Position numbers and translations under genes: made by a program. Under the pieces are notes generated by a model. The model was not told the origin of the DNA, made no database searches, and was given only the letters and a program-made list of their open reading frames with translations. Below, one piece after another: positions 10,501 to 23,117 of a stretch of 64,000 nt of DNA. Each line of letters starts with the position of its first letter. The first letter of the stretch is position 1. Source of the DNA: Petaurus breviceps papuanus (lineage: Eukaryota; Chordata; Mammalia; Diprotodontia; Petauridae); NCBI GenBank assembly GCA_028583685.1, contig JAMXIF010000065.1, positions 38,899,135 through 38,963,134 on the forward strand. The letters are read 5' to 3'.

Positions 10501-12346
10501 TTTTCTGTCTCTTTCATCTTCTTGACTTTCTAGTCCATGTTAATGGTTCCCTTAGCCTGTTCTGGTCATGACTCTTTTTCTTAAGATCTTGTTATGTGGA
10601 AAGCAATGGAATAGGTTAAACATGTGAAGAAAAAGCAAAACAAAACAAAACAAAAAGCAACAAGTGCAGAAAAAAGCAAAAAATAAAAATAAAACCAAAC
10701 AAACCAAAAAGCAACAACAAAATCAATGCTCCTCATAGAGATAAAAAAAAGAAATGAAGGAAGATCACTTAATTACTAAATGCCCAATATATCAGGTAGA
10801 CAGCTAAGGAGGGTTAAAAAGTCCATGTTATGTAAGGTCCCAAAATGAAATATAGTTGAATTCAGGAATAATAATGGGTGCCATTTTTAGCAGAGGTTTA
10901 AATCTTACAAAAATGCTTGTATGATAGAAACAAATAAGAAATTGGAATTCATCTTAAATTGCTCAACGTTGTGGAGTATGTAGATAAACCCAGATATTGT
11001 AGAATGAGCTGTGATCTATAAAAACATACTAATTTATATATCAGACTACATGTCAGCAACATATGTGAATCTTGTTTTACTGAGGCAGCTTTCTTTGTTT
11101 AAGTAGTCTGTGAATGATTAGTGAAGTGAGCAGATGATTGACTAAGAATTACATGAAGTGACACCAGAAAAGAAGTGATGTAGTGAGTAAAAAGCACTTA
11201 TTTGGTCTTTTGAAGGTTATTTGCCAATGAGACAATGGCAGAAATCAAAGCAATGCACTGTTTTACTGGACCATTCCTGATCTTTCTATTGGTAGCAGAA
11301 AGTAATAGTGCTACACAGGGCATACCGCTCTTAGACTCTGAAATCTCTATGTAATGGTTATCAATATATGAATAAAGAAATTACTCCATATTTAGTAAGG
11401 AAGATATTTTTCTGCCAAAGAAAGCAACAGATGTTGCTAAAAAGTGGAATATTACAGTTCTGTGAAAACAAACAAACAACAAAGCACTACAGAATTATGA
11501 TGATTACTTTGAGAACATAAGTATTTAGCACTATTTTGTAACTTGTTTGCATTGTCTTCTTCTTTATGAAAAGAGATAAAAAGGGCAAATGTCATATATC
11601 AGGGTGATGCATCACTCAGTATGCCCAACCATACCCAACAAGGAGCCTAAAGGACTTCACATTCGCCAAAGTTTTAAAGGAAAAGTATTTCTTTGCATTA
11701 TTTTTTCTTTCAGGATCTATTTAGAATAAGGTAGAGACTTTCAAAGCACAATGTCATAGAATATACTGACTCTGGTTAGCATTCATAAGTCTCCAAATCA
11801 TCCCTTTATCCAGAAGGTGATCTATATTTAGAAAACTTTAACAAAACTTTTGAATTTATCATGGACACTGAAAGCAGAAGAATCTCACTGGAGCCAGAAT
11901 GTGACTTTTCTGGTATGTATCTAGAATTGCACTGGTAATGATGGCAGTAGTTTCATACCCTGCCTACAGGTGATTTACCTGAACTCACAGCGACCTTGTC
12001 ATCCATGTTTTGGGGTCTCTGAGAAAAGGGACTTTAGATCTTCATGACAAACATGGCTGTTAACAGATGACAGAGTTCTGTTAGAAAAAATCTGAGCCCG
12101 CTGAGGCAATGAAGGCGACCGGAAAGCTGTTCTGTGCCATGCCCTAGGATGCCTAACCCATTTTACTGCTTACAAAGTGACCTCCCACACCAGCTGGGGC
12201 TCAGTAAAAGAAAAAATCATCAAAATCATGTATGCACAATTGGTGATTTGGCATCCCAGATCATGACATAATAAAGTTATAGGGAAGAATTCAAAAATGA
12301 TTAACTTTTAAACTATTGTCTGTATCATGGAAGTGCCTTAAAGTAT
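10501..12346 (+). repeat. Distal V1R downstream flank, first copy
   Basis: No gene is seen. Parts align to later DNA in the same orientation: about 10730-10970 with 48925-49150, and about 11080-11850 with 50905-51600 (shared 'agaaaagaagtga' and 'gagacaatg' anchors). An A-rich stretch with aaacc and acaaa motifs covers 10620-10735. From about 12000 the DNA belongs to a local tandem duplication described at 14040-14770. Confidence 0.55.
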
Positions 12347-12949
12347 TGTAACGGGAGCGTAAATTTATGTTGTTGCTCTCTTTCTAAGATTGTGTCGTGT
12401 AAGAGCTTCCCTGCCTCTAAGCCCTTTGATAGGCTGAAGTGCACCTGGAGCCTGGGGTGGGAGGCTTATTTGTCAGGAGATACTCTGTGATTGGGCAGCG
12501 GATCAAGAGGGTTGTTACATTCTCTGACCCAGGAAAAGGCTATATAAATCCTGATGTAAGCTTTGTTTTGGGGCTCACTTTGAGAAGTGTTGTGTGATTT
12601 GACCAGATGAGACTCTGGGCAGCCGTTGAGAGCCCCCCAGCTTTGAAAAACCCAGATGTTGATGCTTCCCTCTCTGGTGACTGACAAGGTATGGATGTAA
12701 TGGTTGGACAGTTGGAAGCTTGTCTGCTTGATCTGTATGTTTCTCTGTCTTCTTGTAACTTCTGCTTGTAACCTCTGTATACTCTGAAGTTCAGAGTGCT
12801 GACCTTTCCCCCCTGAACTAGGTAATTGATATGTTTGATTAATTAAAGCAAGAGTGTTAACCCATTTTGAGTTGCTTTTCTTTAGAAAAGCAGATCTATG
12901 AACCTGTGTTGGCAGCCACTCTGGGGATACTGGGGTGCTTGCTGCTGCA
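12347..12949 (+). mobile_element. Solo LTR, plus strand, AGTAT target duplication
   Basis: The element starts tgtaacggg and ends ttgctgctgca, and is flanked by agtat at 12342-12346 and 12950-12954. It has a TATA-like box (gctatataaatc) near 12540. It is the same family as the LTRs at 23118-23646, 24313-24841 and 58884-59423, but carries extra sequence near its start and so is longer. It interrupts the local tandem duplication, so it came later. Confidence 0.88.
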
Positions 12950-12954
12950 AGTAT

Positions 12955-13267
12955 AACTATAACAGAAAGATAATTATTCTCCAAATTTGAGAAATGATAT
13001 CATGGCCAACATTTGTAAAATATCCATATCCCTATATCTATATAGATAGAGCTTTATCTAGATAGCTGTGTATAGATCCCTCTAGATCTACATATAGAGA
13101 GAAATTTTTCTATTTAGACTGATATTTGACATCTATCTTTGTATCTAGATGTTGATATGATGTTTTAGAGGTTTATTCATATATACATTTATACACACAT
13201 ATGCACATACATACATGCATCTATATGTGTGTGCATATACTGTGTGTGTGTGTGTATCTATGTGTAT
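12955..13267 (+). repeat. TA-rich part of a local tandem duplication, first copy
   Basis: Begins with 'ataattattctccaaa', which recurs at about 14560, and continues through ctatata and ctagat microsatellite-like DNA that recurs at 14600-14770. A tgtgtg run lies at about 13240-13255. Confidence 0.6.
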
Positions 13268-13385
13268 ATATCCCTCCTGGAGAAGGAAATGCCAAATAAT
13301 TCTAGTATGCTTGCCAAGAAAATCCTAAATCAGTCATGTAATGGCAAACACTACTGAATGACCAAATAACAACAACACAACAGCA
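13268..13385 (+). repeat. 3' part of a long marsupial SINE, plus strand
   Basis: Matches the end of the roughly 240-bp SINE seen complete at 59832-60070: 'ctggagaaggaaatg' then 'tttgccaagaaaa'-like and 'gaatgacc' motifs. The head is missing. Confidence 0.65.
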
Positions 13386-14039
13386 CAATAGCTAGATCAG
13401 GAAAAGGACAGAGAAGGGAGAGAAATGGTTATTAATAACCAGTTATTTAGGGAGATCCAGAGTCCCCCGTTTTTCTAAAGTATTCATTTCAAAAACTTAG
13501 TCTTTGGAGGCTGAACTTTCTCCTCAATCTTGGTCAGACCCCACCCAATCTTTGTAATCCAAAATAACTTCCTGCCCATTGCTTCTGCTCATGTAAGTTT
13601 GGGTGGAAGAAGATCCTTTGTATAAATTGTGCAAGGCTGGGGGTGATCTCAGAGTAGAGATATGTTCTTTATCTAAAAGTGACATGCTGTGACTCCTATA
13701 CTTTCAATGGAGAGAACCCACTTTTCTTTGTAAGGTCCACCTCTCATTAACTGTTAACCACTCAGAGTTTATTGTCACCCTCTGGAAGACCCATTTTTCC
13801 AAGGGCATATGTCATGAGCCTTGTATTCTGTTATACTGAAGGTAATCCATAACTAAAAATCTTTATCCAACCTCTGTTGAATAGGTTTGGGACACTGGAA
13901 TCAGAAGAAGAAGGTCACTGTAACTAGCATATGCATTTTCTTGTACATATGTAGAATTCTGATGGGAATGATGTAAATGGTTTTATAATTTACCTTCTGA
14001 TGGTTGAACTAAAGTCACAATGATCTTTTAACATATTTT
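13386..14039. other. Spacer without a recognised feature
   Basis: Moderate-complexity DNA with no frame of interest and no repeat I can name. It lies between the two copies of the local tandem duplication. Confidence 0.4.
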
Positions 14040-14770
14040 TGAGTCTCTCAGGAAGTAGATGCCCTAGATAAGATTCTTAGCTGAAAGAAATTGAAAGAAA
14101 CTTAACAACAAGCTATTTCATCAGCTAAGAGGAATGTTCAAAAACATAAATATTGCTGTAATATTTATGTCCATTGTCAGGACCTTCAACAAGATAAAAC
14201 AATGCTTATATGTAATCCTAGCATACATGTGATGTATAAAATGTCAAATAGATGGAAAATCCCACCTTACCAAATTGTAGAGAGGCTATGAAATTTGCCT
14301 ATTTACAAAGCATCCCTTAATGTAAGTCTGGGACTAGGAAAAGCAATACATTACAATCACATATTGACAAATGGTGAAATAGTTGGTCTCCCAGATTGAC
14401 ATCATAAATTATAGAGGAAGTTTTTCCCTCTATCCTCCTTATGCCAATGTAACCTTAGGTAAAACAAAAGAAACAAAAAAAATTGTACAGAAGAATCAAT
14501 TTCAATGTGTCATCTGATTCAGAAAGCTGCCTCAAATCATACTTTTAATGCAAACACAATTATTCTCCAAAATTGAAAATAATATTATGGTTGACAACTA
14601 TATAATATCTATATCTGTCAATCTATTTATCTGCCTTTATCTATCTAGACATATAGACAAATTTTTATCTTGATTTCTATATATACATTTAGATATAGAT
14701 CTCTCTATACATATCAGTCTGTGTGTATAAAAATCTGTGTATGTATGTCTGTTACATATAACTATAATAA
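14040..14770 (+). repeat. Second copy of a local tandem duplication
   Basis: Three anchors repeat in the same order and orientation as in 12000-13267: a 'gtctct..agg' start (12013 and 14043), a block around 'acaaag..cc' and 'cccaga..gacat' (12150-12290 and 14300-14420), and 'ataattattctccaaa' plus the TA-rich stretch (12965-13260 and 14560-14770). The first copy is stretched by the solo LTR at 12347-12949. Confidence 0.55.
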
Positions 14771-15679
14771 ACAGATTAGGAAGAGAAGGAAAATAGAATC
14801 TAATATCTATGATGCTTAAAAAGTTTAAGAAAGATAATTTCTGGGTAATTAGTCATATTATTAATAATGTCAGCATTTTTAATAAAATCTCAGTGACACT
14901 CTTAAATGCCAAAGACTGTCATGGTGGCAGGTTTGTGGTTTATATGCCTTTGGAAGAGGGATATTCCTGAGGGTGTCAATCAATTCTGATTGAAATCTTA
15001 TGATATAATTTACTTATAAGTTTCCATTAACCTTGGGAAATCTATTCTAATAATTTATCCCCCACCTAAGCCTGAGCTGAAGGGGGTTTTTACTTAGATT
15101 AGAAGTCTGATCTAGTTGATTAGAATACAATACCCAGAATAAGGAGACTGTTAATCTTCTCTTCCATCAGTCCTACCCTTGAGAGATTGGATGAGGAAAT
15201 AGGAGAGGAAAAAAAAAAGCTTGGTCCCCCAATATTAACATTTGTTATTAATATGAGAAATTATCATGAATACCATTTTATTGTTTAAATGAAATAATGG
15301 AAAAAAATAACAGTTCCAGGGCAGGAACAGAGAATGTGTCCTAATTCCTGAAAGTAATTCCATTGCAGAGAGAGGAGCACTTCTGTTTGTAATTATTAGT
15401 GAGCAGATTTCTTTCCCAAATAAGGATCCGAACTCAGACCAGGAGAACTGTGACCATACCTTTCCCTGTATCACACAACCTTGGACACACTCAAACTTAT
15501 ACATTTCAAGAACTAGCTGTGAAAAGAAAAGGTGGCAAAAAACCTGAACTTGGAATCTTGATGCCCCTCTTATTTTCCTTCCCCAGAGCTGAACAGAGTC
15601 CAGTTCTAATATAAAGTTCAAAGTTGAGAGAGAGGCAAGAAAATGAATAAACAACAAAATGAACCTTATCATTCAACAA
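14771..15679. other. Spacer with one unassigned frame (15235-15672, minus)
   Basis: The 145-codon minus-strand frame at 15235-15672 is hydrophobic in places but shows no motif I recognise and has no matching copy elsewhere in the window. I treat it as chance. The remainder is AT-rich and shows nothing else. Confidence 0.35.
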
Positions 15680-16700
15680 AAGAGATGTTTTGGTGAAAAC
15701 TAAGTCCAAAATACACTAAGAAGAAGACAGTAATTTGAATACAAGTGTAGACTCAAAGAAAACTGCAGATTTCATACAAACCCAACAAGAATTCCAAGAA
15801 CGCCTAAAGAAAAAGTTAAAAAAAAAGAGAAAAACAATCATCTCAGAAATGAAGTAAAATCCATAGAGAAAACCTAAGACAACATACAAGAACAATGAAT
15901 GAATATTTGAAAGGGAAGTTAGCTCTGTTTAAAAAATAACATTGAACAATATTGAAGAAAGCAACCTTAAAGTAAGTGACAAAAAAAGTAAGAACCCACA
16001 TTGAAGCAAATAAATTCTTTAAAAATTGTAATGGGTCAAGAGAAAGCTAATCATTCCATGACATAAAATAAAGCAAACAATAAAGCAAAGTAAAAGGACA
16101 GAGAAAATAGAAGAAAGTATCATATATCTCATAGGGGAAAAAACTGGCTTAGAAAGCAGTTTAAGAACAATTAATTTTAAAAAGTATTGAACTACTTGAC
16201 AACAATGATCCAAAAATATGACTAGACATCATATTTCAAAAACAAATATTCAATGACTGAGTCATGGGCAAGCAAGGCAAAGGAAAAATCATCAAAATAA
16301 TTTGACAAGTGCTCAAACTATATTTTAGGAGTAATTATCAAAAATAATTATCAAAACACTCTGGTACTATGTCTGAAATAGAGTAGTAATTCAGTGAAAT
16401 ATATTAGGTACATATGGACTTGTAAATGAACATAATAATTTTGTATTTAGTAAGCAAAAACTGGAAAAAATTGACAAAAGCTACTGGGAAAACTGGAAAA
16501 CTGTATGTCAAAAATGAGTTATAGATCTCTCACCATATAATAAGATAAGGTCAAAATGAGTACATGATTTAGACATAAGGGGTGACACCATAAACAAAAC
16601 AGGAAATATGGGAATAGTTTACCTGTCAGATTTAAAAAGAAGGGAAGAATTTGTGGCAAAACAAGAGATAGAGAGCATTACATGATATGAAATTAATAAT
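15680..16700 (+). mobile_element. Old L1 fragment, plus strand, internally deleted
   Basis: The first half is A-rich coiled-coil-type ORF1 DNA (gaatgaatatttgaaag and similar). From about 16450 it encodes decayed ORF2 C-terminal sequence resembling the L1 at 54372-53290: the 'YWENWK', 'HDLDI' and 'GIVYLSDL' stretches can be read at about 16475-16645. Stops are frequent, so it is old. Confidence 0.7.
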
Positions 16701-16739
16701 TCATCTTCTTACCTTCTTTCTTGTTTTTTCTTGTTACAT

Positions 16740-17085
16740 TTATCTACTTTTAGAAAGGGAAAGTTGAGGCCATCCAATAATATAGTTTTATTACCTATTT
16801 TTTCTGTTACTCATTTGACGTTTCCTTTAAATTTAACGTGCTATCTTATTTTGTGCATATGCATTTAATATTGATATCAATTCACTTTCTATAATACCTT
16901 TGGCAAGATATAGTTTCCTGCCTCATCACTTCTAATTTGATGGATTTTTGCTTTGTTTTTGCTTTGTTATTCAAATTCAGACACACAGAAATATATATAT
17001 ATATATAAGTTAATTGATCTTTTTCTTTCCTCAATATGACATCAAATTCTTTTCCTTTAAACAAATTCCTAAAAAATGACCATCA
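16740..17085 (-). mobile_element. Old L1 fragment, minus strand (ORF2 5' region)
   Basis: The order 'atatagttttattacctatt', 'gtgcatatgcatttaatatt' and 'gatatagtttcctgcctca' matches 56690-56860 of the minus-strand L1, which is the stretch after the endonuclease start. It is short and decayed. A TA run lies at about 16992-17007. Confidence 0.65.
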
Positions 17086-17289
17086 TTTTCTCTCTTCAGA
17101 TAAAAAAGTACTAATTTCATATGAATATTGTGACTCTCAGTGCAGTGCAAAATTAATTATAATTATTTTTTGTAAGAGCAGAGTCAATTAAGATTTAATG
17201 TAGAAAAATCATAAAGATCTCTAGATTTTAGGAATTGGGGCACACACATATCAGTGTTCAGAGATTACTGCTTCCTTTGTTTCTGTGAC

Positions 17290-20200
17290 CTTGAAAGGTC
17301 TTTTCCCTTTCTTTTCATATCATCAGACAGAGGAAAAAAGTTTCTCTCACAAATGTAAGGAGCTGTCCCTTGAGAGATTTAAATTAATCACTTTTAATTG
17401 CTGTTGCACATTTTTACCAGATTCAAGATTGTTTCTTCTTCATTCACATGGCATATTCATTCTGGGTACTTTTGTTTTTGAAGTGAGATGTTAATTATAG
17501 CTCTTGGGGAGACCAAAAACACATACAGACACAGATGCAAAACACACATACAAATATTCACATGCCCACACCAAATTCTAGCCAGTGCATTTTTAGCACG
17601 GATTACACTGGTGAGTAATTTTCCACTTCTGTCACAGAAATAGAGATTCCTAGAAATCTGATCTAGGAGAAAGGGATTACTTCTCTCTGTGTTTGGGATA
17701 CAGAAGATACCTTGTAGATGAAGCCTACACAGGTATTATTCATTTTTAAATTACAGCAAGGACATATTATCCTTTCCTGGGTACTTTTCTGGTATCTGAT
17801 TTTGTCCCCTCCCTACTGCGGTCACCAATCAGGTTAAGGGGAGTGTGTGTAGGTTTAATTTTTATTATTTAATATTTATTTAATTTATTGATTTAAGATG
17901 CTGGAAGATAATGCACTGTAGCAATCCTGGGAGAAAATTGGGTCTTAATTATGCCCTTTCTGATTAGTTCAGGAATCTGAGCTCAACCCAAGGAGAAGCT
18001 GACTGCTCTGATCTCTGATCCAGGCTCAGAGTCTTAGAAAAGCCATTGTGAGCTGTCCAACAACCTCCCTCTGCAATCTCAGAGAACTGACTGACTAGTA
18101 TGGGCCTTAGAACCCTGGCTGCTGCTCTGAATGGCTTCAGGCCCTGCAGGTGTTCCCTGCTCTCCCACTCAGACTGCAGAGCTTTGAAAGAATGTGGATG
18201 ACAGACTGAGAGTTTCTGTGTGTATTGTTAAAGGAAATGCCCCACAGCCCTAATTTCTCTCCCAGAGATTCAGAGCAGTTTATCTAAAGCCTACATTTTA
18301 CAGATGAGGAAACTGAAGCCCAGAAAGAGTCAGTGACTCTTTCAAAGTGACAAAAAGTGATGTTTGATGATATATTATTTATTTATTTTTTATTTATTTT
18401 ATTTTATTTATTTATGGATGAGTGTGCTTTTGTCTGCTATATGACCCTCTTCTACTGTCCTATTCTGTTTCCTAGAGGGCATTCAATGTAGTTTTGATTG
18501 GCAAATTGGAAGGTGCTCTCAAACAGTCTTTGACCCTTCATTCCTATCTCCTGCATCATTTCCTCTGTCTTTCCCTTTACTCTTTTAAATGAAACTAACT
18601 TCTGCCACTCCAATATTCATGGCTAATTAAAGATTTAGTGACTTTCTGCATTTTAAAATTTACTTTTTCACAGATTGGGAAAAACCAGCTCTCTGCCTTT
18701 AGGCCTTTAGATACCCTGGATGCCCATGAATCATGGTGAAATTCATGGACACTCAATTTAAAGGCATAGGACTTGGGTTCAGATTCTGTCTGTTGATTAC
18801 TACCTATGTCATCTTAGGGAAATCATTTCATTTTGTTTCCAGATTTTAACAATAGTAATACTAATAATAAGGATGAACAGGCCATTGAACCAACTATAGC
18901 CTAAGGATGCTTCCAGCAGTAGCTTCAATATTGGAGTGTCTCCTTGGCAGGGAAGCGACTCTGTCCTCATTCCATCCCCAGGGTTGGTTGGTTTGTTTGT
19001 TTTTTCCAGAATATACAGGCTGATACTAAGCAATCAGATCTGCCAAGGATTCTTTCAGGCAAAATAGTGTAGGGGTGAGTACAGAGGGAAGAGGCTGGTA
19101 TAAAATTATGCATATGAGATAAATTAAATGTTGATAGGAAAACCTTTGGGAAGCTGCATTCTAGTAGACTTGGTTGTAAAAGGGGATGGCAGAGAGCTCC
19201 TGGGAGTGAGCACTGTGCCAGATTAAATATCCTGCCATAGTCTCTTCTACTGGATTTTAAATACAAGTTGCAACAGAGCTTGGAACTTTTTCCTGATGTC
19301 CTGTCAATGCCTGCAGCACAGGGAATTGTGTTACATAAATACATATTACCTAAATAAATAACCAAATAAACGAATGAATGAATTTTTTGATTGATTTATT
19401 CTTTTGAATAAATAAAAGAGGCCTGTGATTCATTCTTATTTCTGCTAGATGACCATTCCATATATTACATATGGAACAAACCTCAATGTTTATAGGACAT
19501 AGGAAAGAGTGAGATAATTGGACAGATATGTTTATGAGAATAAAGGGGATGCAGAAATTCATCTGAGAAGTAGGGGACATATCCTGCATGACAAAGAAGT
19601 CCTATATAATTTGATATTTTGTTATTTTTCTTGCAATTATATTATCTTTCTAATTAATTGGCCATGAGCACATATTAAATACATTTGATTTTATATGAAA
19701 GTTTATTCATCTCTTAATCAACTACTATTTATTATTTGAAATAATTGAAAATAATGCTACTATTAATTTTAAAATGACAATAGCAACATCAACAATAATT
19801 TACAAAATGTATAAAGCTCTCTTCCCATAAGTTTTTTTTTCTGTATCTCTCTCCACCTCCACTCCCTTCTTTCCCTCCTACACCCCCCACCCCAATGCAT
19901 TACGTGAAGCTATGGGTAGAGAACAAGATGTGAAGTCAGGAAACTTGAATTCTAATCCAATTTTAAACACTGTGTGACCCTCAGCTATTTTCTGAACCTC
20001 ATCTCCCTCAGTTTCCCCAATTCTATAATAGGATTAACAATGTATTTATTCAGAGTTTTGTTTACTTAGCTAATTGCCCCACTCACTGTAGGTATTTTCT
20101 AAATGCTTCTTTCCTTTCTCATTCCCTTGTTTTCTTCATTTTTTTCCTTTCTTTTTTCTTTCTAACTTTCTTTCACTTTGATATAACTGGGTGTACATTA

Positions 20201-21450
20201 TATATAAATATACATGTAAATATCTGCACATATATGAATTGACATATATATGTATATATATATATAGCTTATATATAAGATGCCAATCAATGTCTCTAAA
20301 GATTATAGTTTTTTTTTCTTTGCTGTTGAAGACTCTACAACTTATGTTGTAGGCAGCAGTGATACTGCCAACTGTGACTGATCCTCTTCTGTCTGAAAAA
20401 AAGGCACTGTGTTCCTATTTACATTGTCTACTATTTTCAAAGCAATTCTTTTTTAGCAGGTTTCTGTTCTGACTGGGTATAAAAATGGGCTTCAAGAATG
20501 TTCAACTACTGTTTTAAAGAAATCCTTTGTCTTGAACTTAAAAAAAATCATTTGTACCTAATTGAGGGCAAATGTCAGGATCTTTATCTTATCCATAATA
20601 TTAATATATTTATAAATACATGTGATTATTGTATTACACCTTGTAATTGCGTCATTTGAGAGACCTCAAGTTTTATCTCCTCTACCCAGCCATATCTTCT
20701 CCCAACTCAATCTTCTTGGTTAAATAAATTATAGCAAATTCATTGAGAATAGCAGTGATTATTTCTCCATGTATATTCCTTGAACTTCAGATTTCTTTGA
20801 AACAAAAATTAATTCTCCTTTCACTTGTACTTGATGGATTTATCTTTATCTAGTACAAGTTTACAACAAATTGAAAACTCTCTTTTCACAGTCTACCTTG
20901 ATGTTTGAATGATTGAATTTTATTGACTCTGATTTTAATAAAGAAGAGGTCATTTTATTACTTTCAGGAATTCAGGATTTATTATCAGATTTGTTCCAGT
21001 CTAAAATAATATGCTTCTTCTGACAATATCCATGCTCTTGGTATTAGTTGTCTCTTTAGTCAAATGTTTTCACAAAATACCAAGTCAGTAGGATCTTCCT
21101 CTTTGTACATAAGCATAGTCTTATAAAGGATTCATGCACTTGTAACATTATCTTACTGACAATGTTTCCATTCAAAAGTTTTTAAACTAGTTTTTATATG
21201 TGGATCTGTGATTGATGTTCTTCAAGATGTGTCCATTTAAAAAAAAATTATACAGCGTGGAATTTCACTAAACATCTCCTCTTTCCTTATCTATATACCA
21301 GTGAATTTCATTTATAAGAAATTCAGTATTGTTTCAGGTTTTTCACAGCCTGACATTTTTAGCTATATACACATATACATATATGGATATACATATATAT
21401 GAGAAAGGTGCATCTGATTTCAGTACAAATTATATATTTTTGCCTTCCAT
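17290..21450 (+). repeat. V1R upstream flank, copy B (longest copy)
   Basis: No gene is seen. 17320-18240 aligns with 44280-45230; part of it (about 17420-17640) also aligns with 61770-62040. 19690-20720 aligns with 1-1190 and with 45730-46170, and 20740-21450 with 3440-4240. It contains MIR-like pieces near 18290-18350, 18745-18850 and 19920-20050, an attta microsatellite at about 18370-18415, and TA-rich DNA near 20195-20275. The 132-aa frame at 18967-19365 (minus) has no family marks. Confidence 0.7.
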
Positions 21451-22115
21451 TTTTCATTAATACAAATGTATTGAAGTCTATAATGCTAAACACACAATTA
21501 AGCACACAGCATATTGTATAATTATGAAGATGTATTATTTACATATGTAATTGTAAAATTAGCATTTGAATGAGAGAAAAATATTTAACTAAATAAGAAT
21601 TCTTGAAGAAAATAAAAAGAATTTTACTATTTATACATAGGTAATGTCATGGATAGAGTTTTGTCTCTGGAGATAGGAGGGTAAAATTTCAAACCTGGAT
21701 GTAGATATTTATTATTTGCATAACCAGGGGTCAGATACTGAACTTCTCTCTGAGTCAGGTTCCTCAGGTGTCAAATGTAGATAATAAAGGCACTAATTTC
21801 CTAGGTTTTTTTTTACAGTATAATAATGGTTAAATATTTGTGAAATTGTTTTCACATTATTGATATACACTAGGGTCTTTAAAAAAACTTGATACATTGC
21901 ATTGCTCAGTGAAGATTTCTCATGCAAAATAAATCTAAACATTTTTCATTTTGTTCTTGTTCCATAAAGATGCTAATCTTTAATGATCAATATGAGAAAA
22001 GTCTTAGATTATTCTATTAATGCTTAAGTGACTTGTTAATGATCAGACAGATAGTAATATTTCCATGGAAGAAAAAAAAATAAAGAGCCAGCTCATAGGC
22101 TTTAATGGGAGTGGC
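21451..22115 (+). other. Copy B flank not matched in copy A, with an old MIR-like SINE
   Basis: A MIR-like piece lies at about 21640-21790. The DNA continues at 31434 on the other side of the big L1: the 15-bp duplication ends at 22130 and again at 31433. No gene is seen. Confidence 0.5.
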
Positions 22116-23117
22116 TACTATGACTTTCTTTTTTTTTTTGTCTTAATTAATTTGTTTGTTTACTTTTAGTTTACAAGATTCAGTTCCACAGCTCTTTGAG
22201 TTTCAAATTTTCTTCCCTTCCCTCCTCTCCCCCCTGTCTACATGGCAGCATACAATGAGGTATAGAATCTGCAGATACTTTCACATTAGACATTGGTCAG
22301 GTTATAAAGAAGTATTGTATCAAATGGAATGGACAATGGGAAAGAGGAAACAAAACCAAACAAGAAAAAGAAAGAGAACAGGTAATTTGCTTCAATATGC
22401 ATTTGAACCCTTTCTAGTTCTTTCTCTGAATGTAGACATCTCTCTTTATTATGAGTCTTTTGGAGTTGACTTATAGCCCTGAATTCCTGAGAAGGGTGCA
22501 GTCTATGAAAGTTGGTCATCACACATACATTGTGCCTGTAATTCTGTACAAATTTCTCCTGGTTCTGCTCTTCTCATTCAGCATCAGTTCATATAAGCCT
22601 GTCCAGGTAAATATGAAGTCCATCTGCTCCTGGTTTCTTATGGCGCAACAGTATTCCATTACATTCATATACCATAACTTATTTAGCCATTTCCCAATTG
22701 ATGGGCATCCCCTTAATTTCCAATTATTTGCCACAACAAAAAGAGCTGCTATAAATATTTTTGTACAAATAGGTCTTCCTCCAATTTCTGATGTCTTTGG
22801 GATACAACCCAAGAAGTGGTATTGCTGGGTGAAAGGATATGAAATTACTTATATCCCTTTGGGCATAGTTCCAGATAACTCTCCAGAATGGTTGAATCAG
22901 TTCACAACTCCACCAATAATTCATTAGTGTTTCAGTTTGTCCACATCCTCTCCAGCATTTATCATTTTCCTGTTTTGTTATCTTAGTCCATCTGACTGGT
23001 GAAATGTGGTACATCAGAGTTGTTTTGATTTGCATTCTCTAATCAACAATAGTGATTTAGAGCATTTTTTCATATACTTATAGATATCTTTAATTTCTTC
23101 CTCTGACAACTGCCTGC

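Noticed and set aside
12466-12984. 172-codon minus-strand frame
   Set aside because: It lies antisense almost wholly inside a solo LTR, and similar antisense frames occur in the other LTR copies.
18967-19365. 132-codon minus-strand frame
   Set aside because: No recognisable domain, and the aligned flank copies do not support a conserved protein.
22451-22927. 158-codon plus-strand frame
   Set aside because: It is the antisense shadow of the L1 ORF2 C-terminus on the minus strand.
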